A stretch of DNA of 41,840 bases. Origin: Micromonospora chalcea (GTDB taxonomy: Bacteria > Actinomycetota > Actinomycetes > Mycobacteriales > Micromonosporaceae). The stretch lies in assembly GCF_002926165.1 (NCBI RefSeq), contig NZ_MAGP01000139.1:1-41840 (forward strand). Reading direction: 5' to 3'. This document shows, one piece after another, positions 24,287-32,971 of the stretch. A program made the position numbers and the translations under genes. How positions within the stretch are numbered: the stretch's first letter is position 1; each line of letters begins with the position of its first letter. The notes under the pieces were generated by a model. It was not told where the DNA came from, ran no database searches, and saw nothing but the letters and a program-made list of their open reading frames with translations.

Positions 24287-25951
24287 TCACTTGAACTCTG
24301 CGCTCGAGTACCGCTCGTCGGTGAGCGGGCTCGCCTTGACCCCGGTCACGTCCTTGCCGAACACGATCGCCGGCGGGGAGTGCGAGATCGGCACACCCGG
24401 CAGGAAGTCCATGATCGTCTTGTTCAGCGCCTTGTACTTCTCCGTCCGGGCCGCCACGTCGGCGGTGGTGTCGGCGTCCTTGAACTGCGCGAAGAGCGCG
24501 GGGTTGTTGAAGCCCCACTCGTCCTTCTGGCGGTCGAAGAAGGTGCCGATGAAGTTGTACGCGTCGCCGTAGTCACCGGTCCAGCCGAGGAAGTGCAGGT
24601 CGTGCTTGTTGCCGGAGGTGGTGGCGTTCAGGTAGTCCGGGCTCCACTTGAGCGGGATGGCCTGGACGTTGATGCCGACCGCCTTGAGGTCCGCCGAGAG
24701 CAGCTCGAAGATGTCCTTCGGGTTCGGCATGTACGGCCGGGTGACCTCGGTCGGGTAGTGGAACCGCAGCGTCAGGTTCGACGCGCCCGCCTCGGCCAGC
24801 AGAGCCTTGGCCTTGGCCGGGTCGTAGTCGTACTTGGTGACGTCGCCGTTCCAGCCCTCGACGGTGTCGGGGAAGAAGTTCATCGCGACCTTGGCGCCCG
24901 GGGGGAGCTTCGAGTCGACCAGGGCCTGCCGGTTCAGCGCGTGCGCGATGGCCTGCCGGACCTTGAGGTCGGCCAGCTTCGGGTTCCCCTTCTGGTTGAT
25001 CGCCAGGTAGAGGATGTTGAAGGCGGGCCGGGTGAGGACGTTGAAGCCCTCCTTCTTCAGCGGCTCCACGTCCGCCGGGCCGACGAGGTCGTAGCCCTGG
25101 ATGTCACCCGAGCGGAGCGCCTGCTTGCGGGCGTTCTCGTCCGAGATCGTCTTGAAGATGATGGTCTTCAGCTTGGCCTTTTCGCCGTGGTAGTCGTCGT
25201 TGCGCTCGATGGTGAGCGTCTTGTTCGCGATGTCCCACGCCTTGAACTTGAACGGGCCGGTGCCGGTCGGGTGCTCCATCGCGTACGCCGGGTACTTGAT
25301 GTCCTCGGCGGTGCCGGTCACGTTGCTGGCGTCGTACTGCTCCATCGCCTTGGGGCTCTGGATCGAGAACGACGGCAGCATCAGCGCGGCCGGGATCTTG
25401 CTGGAGACCCGGGTGAACGTGAGGTCCACAGTGGTGGCGTCCTTGGCGGTGCAGGACTTGAAGAGGCTCGGCCCCAGCTCCGGGTCCTCGTTCTTGGCGA
25501 ACCCGCCCATGACGTCCTGCCAGTACGCGGTCACGTCCGGGCTCTGCATGAGGCCCTTGGCGTTGTACCAGCGGTCGAAGTTGGCGCAGACGGCCTCGGC
25601 GTTGAAGTCGGTGCCGTCGTGGAACTTCACGCCCGAGCGGAGCTTGAAGGTCCAGGTGGTGCCCGCCGCGTCCGGCGTCCAGGACTCCGCGAGGCCCGGC
25701 GTCACCTTGGTGCCGCCCTCCTCCGGACGGACCAGCGTCTCGAAGACCTGGCGCGCCACGCGCAGCGACTCACCGTCGCTGGCGAAGCTGGGGTCGAGCA
25801 CCTTCGGGTCTCCGGCGACGCCGAAGACGAGGGTGTCCTTCTTGCTATTTCCTCCGGAGCCGCTCTCACGGTCGCTCTCGGCGCAGCCTGCAACCGCGAG
25901 GGCCGCGACCGCGACGGCCGCGATTGCGACCTTCGGCCTGGATGCACGCAT
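24287..25951 (-). CDS. oppA: Peptide ABC transporter substrate-binding lipoprotein
   Basis: A 554-residue SBP_bac_5 family protein. The signal sequence ends in lipobox LAVAGC, so Cys23 or so is lipidated and the protein is anchored outside the membrane. The family pattern is seen in LVFGVAGDPKVLDPSF, VTPGLAESW, the signature TWTFKLRSGVKFHDGTDFNAEAV, and GTGPFKFKAW. It captures peptides or a related ligand and delivers them to OppBC. GAGGTG lies about 7 nt before the ATG. A weak -10 candidate TAAGGT lies on the minus strand at 26014-26019. Confidence 0.94.
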   Translation of the reverse strand: MRASRPKVAIAAVAVAALAVAGCAESDRESGSGGNSKKDTLVFGVAGDPKVLDPSFASDGESLRVARQVFETLVRPEEGGTKVTPGLAESWTPDAAGTTWTFKLRSGVKFHDGTDFNAEAVCANFDRWYNAKGLMQSPDVTAYWQDVMGGFAKNEDPELGPSLFKSCTAKDATTVDLTFTRVSSKIPAALMLPSFSIQSPKAMEQYDASNVTGTAEDIKYPAYAMEHPTGTGPFKFKAWDIANKTLTIERNDDYHGEKAKLKTIIFKTISDENARKQALRSGDIQGYDLVGPADVEPLKKEGFNVLTRPAFNILYLAINQKGNPKLADLKVRQAIAHALNRQALVDSKLPPGAKVAMNFFPDTVEGWNGDVTKYDYDPAKAKALLAEAGASNLTLRFHYPTEVTRPYMPNPKDIFELLSADLKAVGINVQAIPLKWSPDYLNATTSGNKHDLHFLGWTGDYGDAYNFIGTFFDRQKDEWGFNNPALFAQFKDADTTADVAARTEKYKALNKTIMDFLPGVPISHSPPAIVFGKDVTGVKASPLTDERYSSAEFK

Positions 25952-26273
25952 GGTGCTTCACCTCGTCCTTGGGGGTACGGACAACGTGGTGACAGGGTCA
26001 CCGATGTGCGCAGACCTTAGCCCTCGGGTGGACGGCGCGGAAACGGGCGGGGGGCGGGTTGGTATCGAATCGTGTCTGTTCTGGATCGAGGCATTCGATT
26101 CGAAGGAGAACACTGCCTAGCGCCGAATTTTCGTCGGTTTGAAGGCCGAATTTATTACGTCGATCCGGTCCCGGACGCACGTTCGTGTCAGATCGGCGCG
26201 CGCCGGGTTCCAGCGCGCGAACACGTCCGGCGGGCACCCCGCAGGGCACCCGCCGGAAGCGACGCGGCACAAC
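25952..26273. promoter_or_regulatory. Gene-free region between recR and oppA, with inverted and direct repeats
   Basis: About 320 nt without a convincing gene. GGTGAC-AGG-GTCACC at 25988-26002 is a perfect 6-bp inverted repeat in the 5' region of oppA and a candidate operator. GCCGAATTT occurs twice, at 26122-26130 and 26145-26153, 23 nt apart in an AT-richer patch. At the recR side, TCCGGCGGG (26226-26234) pairs with CCCGCCGGA (26249-26257), a likely recR terminator. Confidence 0.5.
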
Positions 26274-26867
26274 TCAGACGGCTCGGCGCCCCTCGAACGC
26301 GCGGCCCAGCGTGATCTCGTCGGCGTACTCCAGATCGCCGCCGACCGGCAGCCCACTCGCCAGCCGGGTCACCGCGATCCCCATCGGCTTGACCATCAGC
26401 GCCAGATAGGTGGCGGTCGCCTCGCCCTCGGTGTTCGGGTCGGTGGCCAGGATCAGCTCACGTACCGAACCACTGCCGAGGCGCGTCATCAGCTCACGGA
26501 TCCGCAGGTTGTCCGGACCGATGCCCTCCAGCGGATTGATCGCGCCACCGAGCACGTGGTAGCGCCCGCGGAACTCCCCGGTCCGCTCGATCGCCACCAC
26601 GTCCTTGGGCTCCTCGACCACGCAGAGCACCTCGTCGGTACGCCGGGGATCGCGGCAGATCCGGCACTGCTCCGACTCGGCCACGTTGTAGCAGGTCGTG
26701 CAGAACCGGACCAGGTCCTTGACCTTGCGCAGCGCGCCGGCCAGCCGGTTCACGTCGGCCGGATCCGCCGACAGCACATGGAACGCGATCCGCTGGGCGC
26801 TCTTCGGCCCCACGCCCGGCAGCCGGCCCAGCTCGTCGATCAGGTCCTGGATGGCACCCTCGTACAT
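26274..26867 (-). CDS. recR: Recombination protein RecR
   Basis: The 197-residue protein works with RecF and RecO to load RecA at gaps. A helix-hairpin-helix (LPGVGPKSAQRIAF, 16-29) is followed by a four-cysteine zinc module (C56, C59, C68, C71) and a Toprim domain (VVEEPKDVVAIE; ATDPNTEGEATA). Length and order are standard. It starts 8 nt after ybaB ends, in the conserved dnaX-ybaB-recR order. Confidence 0.97.
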   Translation of the reverse strand: MYEGAIQDLIDELGRLPGVGPKSAQRIAFHVLSADPADVNRLAGALRKVKDLVRFCTTCYNVAESEQCRICRDPRRTDEVLCVVEEPKDVVAIERTGEFRGRYHVLGGAINPLEGIGPDNLRIRELMTRLGSGSVRELILATDPNTEGEATATYLALMVKPMGIAVTRLASGLPVGGDLEYADEITLGRAFEGRRAV

Positions 26868-26875
26868 CTGCCGGC

Positions 26876-27208
26876 TCAGAACCCGGGCAGGCCGAGGCCG
26901 CCCATGCCGCCCGCGACCGGGCCCATCTTCTTCTCGGTCAGCTCGCGGGCCGCCTCGGCGGCGTTGTGCACGGCCGCGACCACCAGGTCCTCGAGCGTCT
27001 CGACGTCCTCCGGGTCGACCGCCTTCGGGTCGATCTTGATCGCCTTCAGCTCACCGGTGCCGGCGACTGTGGCGGTGACCAGGCCACCGCCGGCGGTGCC
27101 GGTCAGCTCCGCCTCGGCCAGCTCGGCCTGGGCCTTGGCGATCTGCTGCTGCATCTTCTGCGCCTGCTTCAGCATCTGCTGCATGTTCGGCTGTCCACCT
27201 GGGCGCAC
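26876..27208 (-). CDS. YbaB/EbfC-family nucleoid-associated protein
   Basis: The 110-residue protein starts MRPGGQPNMQQMLKQAQKMQQQIAKAQAELAEAELTGTAGGGLV. A long N-terminal helix with Met/Gln repeats leads to the family's beta sheet (VTATVAGTGELKAIKIDPKAV) and a C-terminal helix (LEDLVVAAVHNAAEAARELTEKKM). The dimers bind DNA. The Gly/Met-rich C-terminus is typical. Its place between dnaX and recR is conserved in bacteria. Confidence 0.95.
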   Translation of the reverse strand: MRPGGQPNMQQMLKQAQKMQQQIAKAQAELAEAELTGTAGGGLVTATVAGTGELKAIKIDPKAVDPEDVETLEDLVVAAVHNAAEAARELTEKKMGPVAGGMGGLGLPGF

Positions 27209-27292
27209 GGACCGCTCCTTCTTCCACTCGTCTGCTCGGCCGCGCCCAGCCTAGTCGGGCCACGGCGCAGCTCCTTCTCGGTCGGCGCGCGC

Positions 27293-30148
27293 TCAGCGCG
27301 CGTCCACCTCGTCGATCTTCTCGGCCCCGAACGTCTCACGCAGCAGCTGAACCGCCTGCTCCTCGCTCGACTGCCGGGCCGTCCGCTCGTCGATCACGTC
27401 GTCGAGCGGCTCGTCGCCCGGGTCGAACCCCTCGTAGGCCGGCGCCGCGGCGGGCGCCCGCCCACCCCGCACCGGGCCGTCGAAGTCCGGGTCGTAGGGC
27501 GGCTCGCCCGCCCATTCGGCGTCGGCCGTCTTCCGCGCCGGCTGCGCCGCGCGCGACCCCTTGCCGGGACCACCGCCGGCAGCAGCCGCCGCCGCTGCGG
27601 CACGCGCCGCCGCGATCGCGCTGTTCTTCGGCCCGCCGCCCCCCGGCCTCGCGCCACCGGCCGGCGCCGTCGGGGGTGCGGCAGGCTTGGGTACGGCGAC
27701 AGGGGCGGTAGCGGTCGCCGTGCCCCCGCCCGGACGTGCCGCCGCCGGCCAGTCCTCCGCGTCGCCGGCGCTCGCGGCCGAGGCGGCAGCGGTCGCCGCG
27801 CCACCGGGCCGCACCGGCTCCGGCCAGTCGTCCTCGTCGGCCTGCCCGGCCGCGCCCTGACTGCCGAGGGTTCGGTTGCCCGTGGCACCGGCCGAGCCGG
27901 ACACCGACTGTCCCGGGGCGTCGCCGAGACCGGCGGATGCCGGACGACCGGCAGCACCGGAGTCAGGACGGCCCGGTCCGGCGTCCGTCGAGCCCGGACG
28001 GCTCGCGTCGGGTGTGGTCGAGTGGAAGAAGTCGCCCGAGCTGCCGGAATCGGAGCGCGCCTGAGCGTTGACCGCCACTCCGGGGGCCGGGCGACCGGGT
28101 GGGGTGTCGGACGCCGGAGCCGTCGGAGCGGACGCCGGGCGGCCCGGGACGCTGTCGGACGGTGCGCGGTCGGGCGTGCTGTCGGTCTGCGCTCGTGCCG
28201 CGCCGGACGGGCGGGACGGGCCGCCGAGCGATGCGGCGCCGCGCTCGCCCGCCACCTCGCAGCGGATCTGCCAGCGACCGCCGAACTCCTCGTAGAGCGC
28301 GTCGGTCAGCACGGCCGCGTGGTCGGCCATCATCTTCGCCAGCACCGTCGACTTCACGGTCAGCACGAGCGTGTCGCCGTCCAGGTCGCGCACCACCGCG
28401 TCCCGCATCAGCGCGGCGATCCGCTTGTTGCTCCGGTTCACCTTGCCTACCACCTCGGGCCAGACCCGGCGCACCGCCACCGCGTCGAGCGCCCCCGGAT
28501 TCGCCGCGCCGGGGCGGGGCGGCTCGGGCGTGGCGGGGTCGGGCATCACCGCAGACGGCGGCACCGGGCGTCGGGCGGGGGCCTGACCGGAAGTCGTCGG
28601 GCCGGCAGTTGACCGCTCGGAGGCCGACGCGGAGAACCCGGCATCCGTGCCGGGGTGAGTTCCGGCAGCCGCTGTCGCCTCGGTCGTCGACGAGCCGGAA
28701 TCGGCAGCGGCCGGGCCGGCGTCGGCAGCCGCACCGGCCGGGGCGGGACGGGAGCCGGTAGCCCCGACGGCAGAGCCCGGGCGGGAACCGGGCGCGGCGC
28801 TGCGGGAACCGGCAGCGGCGGCTACGGCGGCACGTGCGGCGGCGGCACCGGTCGGGGCACCGGGAGCCGCCGGCGTGCCGGCGGTGTCCGGGTGGACCGC
28901 GGCGGCAGCCGCGCCCGGGGCGGGAGCCGCCGGGCGTACCTCAGGGGTCTGGGTGGGGTGCGCGGACGGCGACGGCTCGACGCCGCCCAGCGTCAGCCGG
29001 CGTTCCATCCGCTCCAGGCGCTGGAGCAGGCCGCCGGACGAGTCGTCCGCGCCGGGCAGCAGCATCCGGGCGCAGATCAGCTCCAGCAGCAGCCGGGGCG
29101 CCGTGGTGCCGCGCATCTCGACCAGGCCGTTGTGCACGATGTCCGCGCAGCGGGACAGCGTGGCCGGGCCAAGGCGCTGCGCCTGGGCGGCCATCCGCTC
29201 GATCTGGTCGGCCGGGCCGTCGATGAGGCCCTTGGCGGCGGCATCCGGCACCTGCTGGAGCACGATCAGGTCGCGGAGGCGTTCCAGCAGGTCGGAGGCG
29301 AAGCGGCGCGGGTCGTGGCCGGCCTCGGCGACCCGGTCGACAGTGGCGTACGCGGCGGCGCCGTCACCGGCGGCGAGCGCGTCGCACATCTCGTCGATCA
29401 GCGCCGAGTCGGTGACGCCGAGCAGCGCGGCGGCCCGGGCGTAGCCGACACCCTCCGGGCCGGCGCCGGCGATGAGCTGGTCGAGTACGGAGAGGCTGTC
29501 CCGGGCGCTGCCGCCACCGGCGCGGACCACCAGCGGGAAGACAGCCGGGTCGACAGTTACGCCCTCGGCCTCGCAGAGCTGCTCAAGGTAGGGACGGAGC
29601 ACCTTCGGCGGGATCAGCCGGAACGGGTAGTGGTGGGTCCGCGACTTGATCGTGCCGAGGACCTTCTCCGGTTCGGTGGTGGCGAAGATGAACTTGACGT
29701 ACTCCGGGGGCTCCTCGACCAGCTTCAGCAACGCGTTGAAGCCGGCCGACGAGACCATGTGCGCCTCGTCGATGACGTAGATCTTGAAGCGGCTACGGGC
29801 CGGCGCGAAGAACGCCTTCTCCCGCAGCTCACGGGCGTCGTCCACACCACCGTGGCTGGCCGCGTCGATCTCGATCACGTCGATCGAGCCGGCGCCGTCG
29901 GTCGCGAGCGAACGGCAGGACTCGCACTGCCCGCACGGCTCGGGCGTGGGGCCCTGCTCACAGTTGAGCGAGCGGGCCAGGATCCGGGCGCTGGAGGTCT
30001 TGCCGCAACCCCGGGGGCCGGAGAAGAGGTACGCGTGGTTCAACCGGCCGCTGCGCAGCGCCTGCGACAACGGCTCGGTGACGTGATCCTGGCCGATGAT
30101 CTCGGCGAACGTCCGCGGCCGGTACTTGCGGTAAAGGGCCAGTGCCAC
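27293..30148 (-). CDS. dnaX: DNA polymerase III subunits gamma/tau
   Basis: The 951-residue clamp-loader ATPase has an N-terminal AAA+ domain with Walker A GPRGCGKTS (44-52), the zinc module C63-C72-C75-C78 and Walker B IDEAHM. Domain III follows to about residue 370. A long Pro/Ala/Thr/Ser-rich stretch comes next, then a conserved block VRRVWPEVVGKVNRSNKRIAALM to EFGGRWQIRCEV. About 300 more low-complexity residues end in DIDERTARQ..EKIDEVDAR-like acidic sequence. It is much longer than typical forms. GTG at 30148 is chosen because GAGGAGG lies about 9 nt upstream and the product then starts MALALYRKYRPRTF. No slippery frameshift site is needed for this full-length reading. Confidence 0.95.
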   Translation of the reverse strand: MALALYRKYRPRTFAEIIGQDHVTEPLSQALRSGRLNHAYLFSGPRGCGKTSSARILARSLNCEQGPTPEPCGQCESCRSLATDGAGSIDVIEIDAASHGGVDDARELREKAFFAPARSRFKIYVIDEAHMVSSAGFNALLKLVEEPPEYVKFIFATTEPEKVLGTIKSRTHHYPFRLIPPKVLRPYLEQLCEAEGVTVDPAVFPLVVRAGGGSARDSLSVLDQLIAGAGPEGVGYARAAALLGVTDSALIDEMCDALAAGDGAAAYATVDRVAEAGHDPRRFASDLLERLRDLIVLQQVPDAAAKGLIDGPADQIERMAAQAQRLGPATLSRCADIVHNGLVEMRGTTAPRLLLELICARMLLPGADDSSGGLLQRLERMERRLTLGGVEPSPSAHPTQTPEVRPAAPAPGAAAAAVHPDTAGTPAAPGAPTGAAAARAAVAAAAGSRSAAPGSRPGSAVGATGSRPAPAGAAADAGPAAADSGSSTTEATAAAGTHPGTDAGFSASASERSTAGPTTSGQAPARRPVPPSAVMPDPATPEPPRPGAANPGALDAVAVRRVWPEVVGKVNRSNKRIAALMRDAVVRDLDGDTLVLTVKSTVLAKMMADHAAVLTDALYEEFGGRWQIRCEVAGERGAASLGGPSRPSGAARAQTDSTPDRAPSDSVPGRPASAPTAPASDTPPGRPAPGVAVNAQARSDSGSSGDFFHSTTPDASRPGSTDAGPGRPDSGAAGRPASAGLGDAPGQSVSGSAGATGNRTLGSQGAAGQADEDDWPEPVRPGGAATAAASAASAGDAEDWPAAARPGGGTATATAPVAVPKPAAPPTAPAGGARPGGGGPKNSAIAAARAAAAAAAAGGGPGKGSRAAQPARKTADAEWAGEPPYDPDFDGPVRGGRAPAAAPAYEGFDPGDEPLDDVIDERTARQSSEEQAVQLLRETFGAEKIDEVDAR

Positions 30149-30255
30149 CCGTCCCGCCTCCTCTCGACCGAGCCATTCTGCGCCGGTCGGCCCCGGGTGA
30201 CCACCCACCACCCCGTGACCCGACCCGCAGCGACGTTACCCGGCCCGGGAGACAG

Positions 30256-30350
30256 AAAGGCCTCCCGTGCACCCGGCAGAGCTCGCTTATCCTTGCTGCC
30301 TTCCGGCCCTGGGGAGGTTCACGAGGTACCGCCGCACGGGAGGTGACGCC
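30256..30350 (-). ncRNA. ffs: Small signal recognition particle RNA (4.5S)
   Basis: On the minus strand the conserved Ffh-binding hairpin is present: CAGGGCCGGAAGGCAGCAAGG (complement of about 30293-30313) holds the GGAA tetraloop and the symmetric and asymmetric bulge sequences. The ends close as a stem between GCACGGGAGG (30334-30343) and CCTCCCGTGC (30261-30270). The RNA joins Ffh to target membrane proteins. Exact ends are approximate. Its place near dnaX and a tRNA-Ser is common in actinobacteria. Confidence 0.9.
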
Positions 30351-30426
30351 AAGCCTACCCGAAGGGTTGTGGATCTTCCGGGAGGGTGGGGTGGCCCGCC
30401 GTCGGGAGACCTGTATCCTGGCTCGC

Positions 30427-30511
30427 GGAGGATTCGCCTAGAGGCCTAGGGCGCACGCTTGGAAAGCGTGTTGGGTTTACACCCTCACGAGTTCGAATCT
30501 CGTATCCTCCG
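30427..30511 (+). tRNA. tRNA-Ser (anticodon GGA)
   Basis: The acceptor stem GGAGGAT pairs with ATCCTCC, and the anticodon stem CACGC/GCGTG encloses TTGGAAA. The long variable arm (TTGGGTTTACACCCTC) is typical of class II tRNAs, and the T-arm ACGAG/CTCGT carries TTCGAAT. Anticodon GGA reads UCC and UCU. CCA is not encoded. It borders the accessory region to its right. Confidence 0.97.
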
Positions 30512-30533
30512 CTCGCTTGAGCAGGAAAAACGA

Positions 30534-30562
30534 CCGGGCCAGCCCAGCTAGGGCTGGCCCGG
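30534..30562 (+). terminator. Terminator hairpin after tRNA-Ser
   Basis: CCGGGCCAGCCC (30534-30545) and GGGCTGGCCCGG (30551-30562) form a perfect 12-bp stem with loop AGCTA, 22 nt after the tRNA. Confidence 0.8.
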
Positions 30563-30802
30563 CGTCGTGCCTGGGGCCACCTCGTCTCACTTGTCGTTTC
30601 GTTCGCACCCTGCTGCGGCTCGCTGACGGCCCCCTCCTCCGCCAGCTACGTGATCGAGGGACCACCGTCAGGATGAACGGCTCCCAGAACTGACCCCGAG
30701 CGTCGGAGACCGCAGCACGTGCCAGGTGCCGGGTAGGCCCAGCGGCCACTCCCGCTGCTTCGGTCCTCCGCCCCCGCTTCCCGGGACGAGATAACGGCCA
30801 GG
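30563..30802. other. Gene-free stretch after tRNA-Ser
   Basis: I see no convincing gene here. Base composition falls toward its right end. No second copy of the tRNA-Ser 3' end was found by eye in this stretch or elsewhere in the window. Confidence 0.4.
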
Positions 30803-30831
30803 TTGCTCGCCGCCATTCGAATCGATTTAAT
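30803..30831 (+). promoter_or_regulatory. Promoter of the nuclease-like gene, leaderless
   Basis: TTGCTC (30803-30808) and TTTAAT (30826-30831), spaced by 17 nt, resemble a housekeeping sigma-70 promoter. The start of transcription would fall at about the ATG at 30838, and no ribosome-binding site lies between. This fits a leaderless mRNA, which is common in actinobacteria. Confidence 0.55.
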
Positions 30832-30837
30832 GGCGTC

Positions 30838-31692
30838 ATGCACGAACTGCAAGGAGCGCCCCCGCAACGGGACCCCGACGAATCTCCACCAGATCCACTC
30901 AGAGAAAAGCTGCACAGTTGGCTTAATGACCAGGGCTACCCGCTCGAACTTCGAACGGCTAGAGCCTTCCAGGGCAGGGGTCGAGTCCAACAATCCGACT
31001 ACTATTACGATACCGACGCTCAGTGCTACCGAGAGATCGACGTGCGCGTCACACTGCAGGCGGACTCCGAAAACCTTTTGAGCTGGCTTGAAGTCGCTCT
31101 TTGCATAGAGGCGAAGAGCGCCCCCGATAAGCCCTGGGTCCTCTTTAGCGGAGAGGAGCAGCCCTTGCACCCGATCGCTGCGGCATTGCAGCGAATATCC
31201 TCACCGGCGGCGCGAGACTGGCTAGGAGCGGCTGCACTGCGCCGCAGCGTTCAAAACCTTCCTCTTCTGAGAGTAGAGGATCATCCGGGTCACAACCTCA
31301 TTCGAGCCTCTCTCGGCCCGAATCAACGGGAAGACGTTGCATATAAAGCTACTCTCTCCGCCGTTAAAGCCGCGCATTGGACGGCAAAGGAGGCTAGCGA
31401 GAACCCTGACGAGAGGGTATCTCTAGTCGCCTTCCCCGTCGTAGTGATCGATGCACCCCTGTTTAAATGCAGTCTTGATAGCAGTTCAGGCGAACTGAAG
31501 CTCTGGCGTGTCGATTGCGGAACACTGGTGTGGCGAAACTCGGTCACGCCAGCCAATCAGGGCCATACAATAGTTCACGTCGTGACCGAGCCGGCCATAC
31601 AAGGCTTTGCCGACAACGCCAGCCAGACTCTTGAAGGACTCGGCGCAGCCTACAGGAAACATGAAGGGAGGAAAAAGGGGAAAAGGAAGTGA
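30838..31692 (+). CDS. PD-(D/E)XK nuclease-like protein of unknown role
   Basis: A 284-residue soluble protein. An N-terminal helix (PLREKLHSWLNDQGYPLELRTARAF) is followed by REIDVRVTL (D68) and LEVALCIEAKS (E91, K93). The spacing helix-strand-D-strand-ExK is that of the PD-(D/E)XK fold found in restriction and Mrr-like enzymes. The C-terminal half (150-284) is alpha/beta with a very basic end, KHEGRKKGKRK. Codon use is clearly less GC-rich than the flanking genes (AGA, ATA and TTT-type codons), suggesting transfer. It stands alone beside tRNA-Ser with no methyltransferase nearby. A defence role is possible but not shown. Confidence 0.6.
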   Translation: MHELQGAPPQRDPDESPPDPLREKLHSWLNDQGYPLELRTARAFQGRGRVQQSDYYYDTDAQCYREIDVRVTLQADSENLLSWLEVALCIEAKSAPDKPWVLFSGEEQPLHPIAAALQRISSPAARDWLGAAALRRSVQNLPLLRVEDHPGHNLIRASLGPNQREDVAYKATLSAVKAAHWTAKEASENPDERVSLVAFPVVVIDAPLFKCSLDSSSGELKLWRVDCGTLVWRNSVTPANQGHTIVHVVTEPAIQGFADNASQTLEGLGAAYRKHEGRKKGKRK

Positions 31693-31750
31693 GTTCGGTG
31701 CTGGTCAGCGCAGGCGCCGGCATTCCCCGTCCGCTTCTCGCAGGCACTCC

Positions 31751-32971
31751 TCACCCGGTGCCCAGCTGGTCCCGCCGCCGCTTCAAGTACGCCGTCTCCG
31801 CGCTGTTCCCCGCCAGCTCGATCGCCCGCTCGTACGCCTCCCGCGCCTCCCCACCCCGCCCGATCCGCCGCAGCAGCTCGGCCCGCGTCGCGTGGTACGC
31901 GTGATATCCCTCCAGCGGCAACCCGTCCACCTCGGCGAGCGCGACCTGCGGCCCATCCAGTTCGGCGACCGCCACGGCCCGGTTGAGTCGCACGATCGGC
32001 GACGGGTCGACGCGTACCAAGTGGTCGTAGAGCGCGGCGACCTGCGACCAGTCGGTGTCCCGCGCGTCGCGGGCGTCGGTGTGTACGGCGTTTATCGCGG
32101 CGAGGATCTGGTAGCGGCCCGGCGGCCGTCCGGCGGCGATGCACGCGCGGACCAGGGCGTGGCCCTCGGCGATGAGGTCGCGGTCCCAGGCGCTGCGGTC
32201 CTGCTCGGCGAGGACGACGAGTTCGCCGGTCGCGGAGACCCGGGCGGGCCGGCGGGCCTCGGTCAGCAGCATCAGCGCCAAGAGACCGGTGACCTCGTGG
32301 TCGTCGGGCAGCAGCGTACGGACCAGCCGGGTGAGCCGGATCGCCTCGCCGGTCAGGTCGGCGCGCACCGCCTCCTTGTCGGGGTCGGAGGCGAGGTAGC
32401 CCTCGTTGAAAACCAGATAGAGAACGGCGAGCACGCCGGTGACGCGGGCCGGCAGGTCCTCGCGGGACGGCACCCGGTACGGGATCCCGGCCGCCTTGAT
32501 CTTCGTCTTGGCCCTGGTGATCCGCCGGCTCATGGCGGCTTCCTGAACCAGGTACGCCCGGGCGATCTCCGGCACTGTGAGTCCGCCGACCAGGCGCAGC
32601 GTCAGCGCCACCCGCGCTTCCATGGCCAGCGCCGGATGGCAGCAGGTGAAGATCAGGCGGAGCCGGTCGTCGTCGATGACACCGAGCGGTTCCGGCACGT
32701 CGGTCAGCATCAGCGCCTCCCGGTGCTTGTCCTCCCGCCGGCTCTCGCGCCGGATCCGGTCGACGGCCCTGCGGTACGCGACTGTGGTGAGCCACGCGCC
32801 GGGGTTCGGCGGTACGCCGTCGGCCGACCAGCGTTCGACGGCGGCGGCGAACGCCTCGGCGGTCATCTCCTCGGCCACGTCGAGATCGCCGATGCGCCGG
32901 GCGAGCGTGGCGACCACCCGGGCCCACTCCTCGCGGTGGACCCGGGTGAGCGCCTCGCCGATGTCTGTCAC
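31751..32971 (-). CDS. ECF sigma factor with C-terminal extension (ECF42-like)
   Basis: A 406-residue protein. Sigma region 2 (about 10-75; DLDVAEEMTAEAFAAAVERW, NPGAWLTTVAYRRAVDRIRR) and region 4 (about 110-170; LRLVGGLTVPEIARAYLVQEAAMSRRITRAKTKI) are followed by a 230-residue helical, TPR-like extension (AVLYLVFNEGYL to EAREAYERAIELAG). This architecture and the DGPF-protein neighbour mark group ECF42, which lacks a classical anti-sigma factor. GTG at 32971 overlaps the stop of the upstream gene as GTGA, so the two are translationally coupled; that overlap decides the start. The target genes are unknown. Confidence 0.88.
   Translation of the reverse strand: MTDIGEALTRVHREEWARVVATLARRIGDLDVAEEMTAEAFAAAVERWSADGVPPNPGAWLTTVAYRRAVDRIRRESRREDKHREALMLTDVPEPLGVIDDDRLRLIFTCCHPALAMEARVALTLRLVGGLTVPEIARAYLVQEAAMSRRITRAKTKIKAAGIPYRVPSREDLPARVTGVLAVLYLVFNEGYLASDPDKEAVRADLTGEAIRLTRLVRTLLPDDHEVTGLLALMLLTEARRPARVSATGELVVLAEQDRSAWDRDLIAEGHALVRACIAAGRPPGRYQILAAINAVHTDARDARDTDWSQVAALYDHLVRVDPSPIVRLNRAVAVAELDGPQVALAEVDGLPLEGYHAYHATRAELLRRIGRGGEAREAYERAIELAGNSAETAYLKRRRDQLGTG

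Noticed and set aside
26072..26314. Small gene between oppA and recR
   Set aside because: It has no ribosome-binding site or recognisable motif, crosses the recR end and contains an AT-rich patch more like a promoter region.
27293..30148. Programmed frameshift for a short DnaX (gamma) form
   Set aside because: No A/T-rich slippery heptamer followed by a stem was seen near the end of the ATPase region.
30256..30350. SRP RNA on the plus strand
   Set aside because: The GGAAGGCAGCAAGG core and the closing stem read correctly only on the minus strand.
30427..30511. tRNA-Ser as attachment site of an integrated element
   Set aside because: No repeat of the tRNA 3' end (TTCGAATCTCGTATCCTCC) was seen to the right, and no integrase gene is in the window. 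The element could end outside it.
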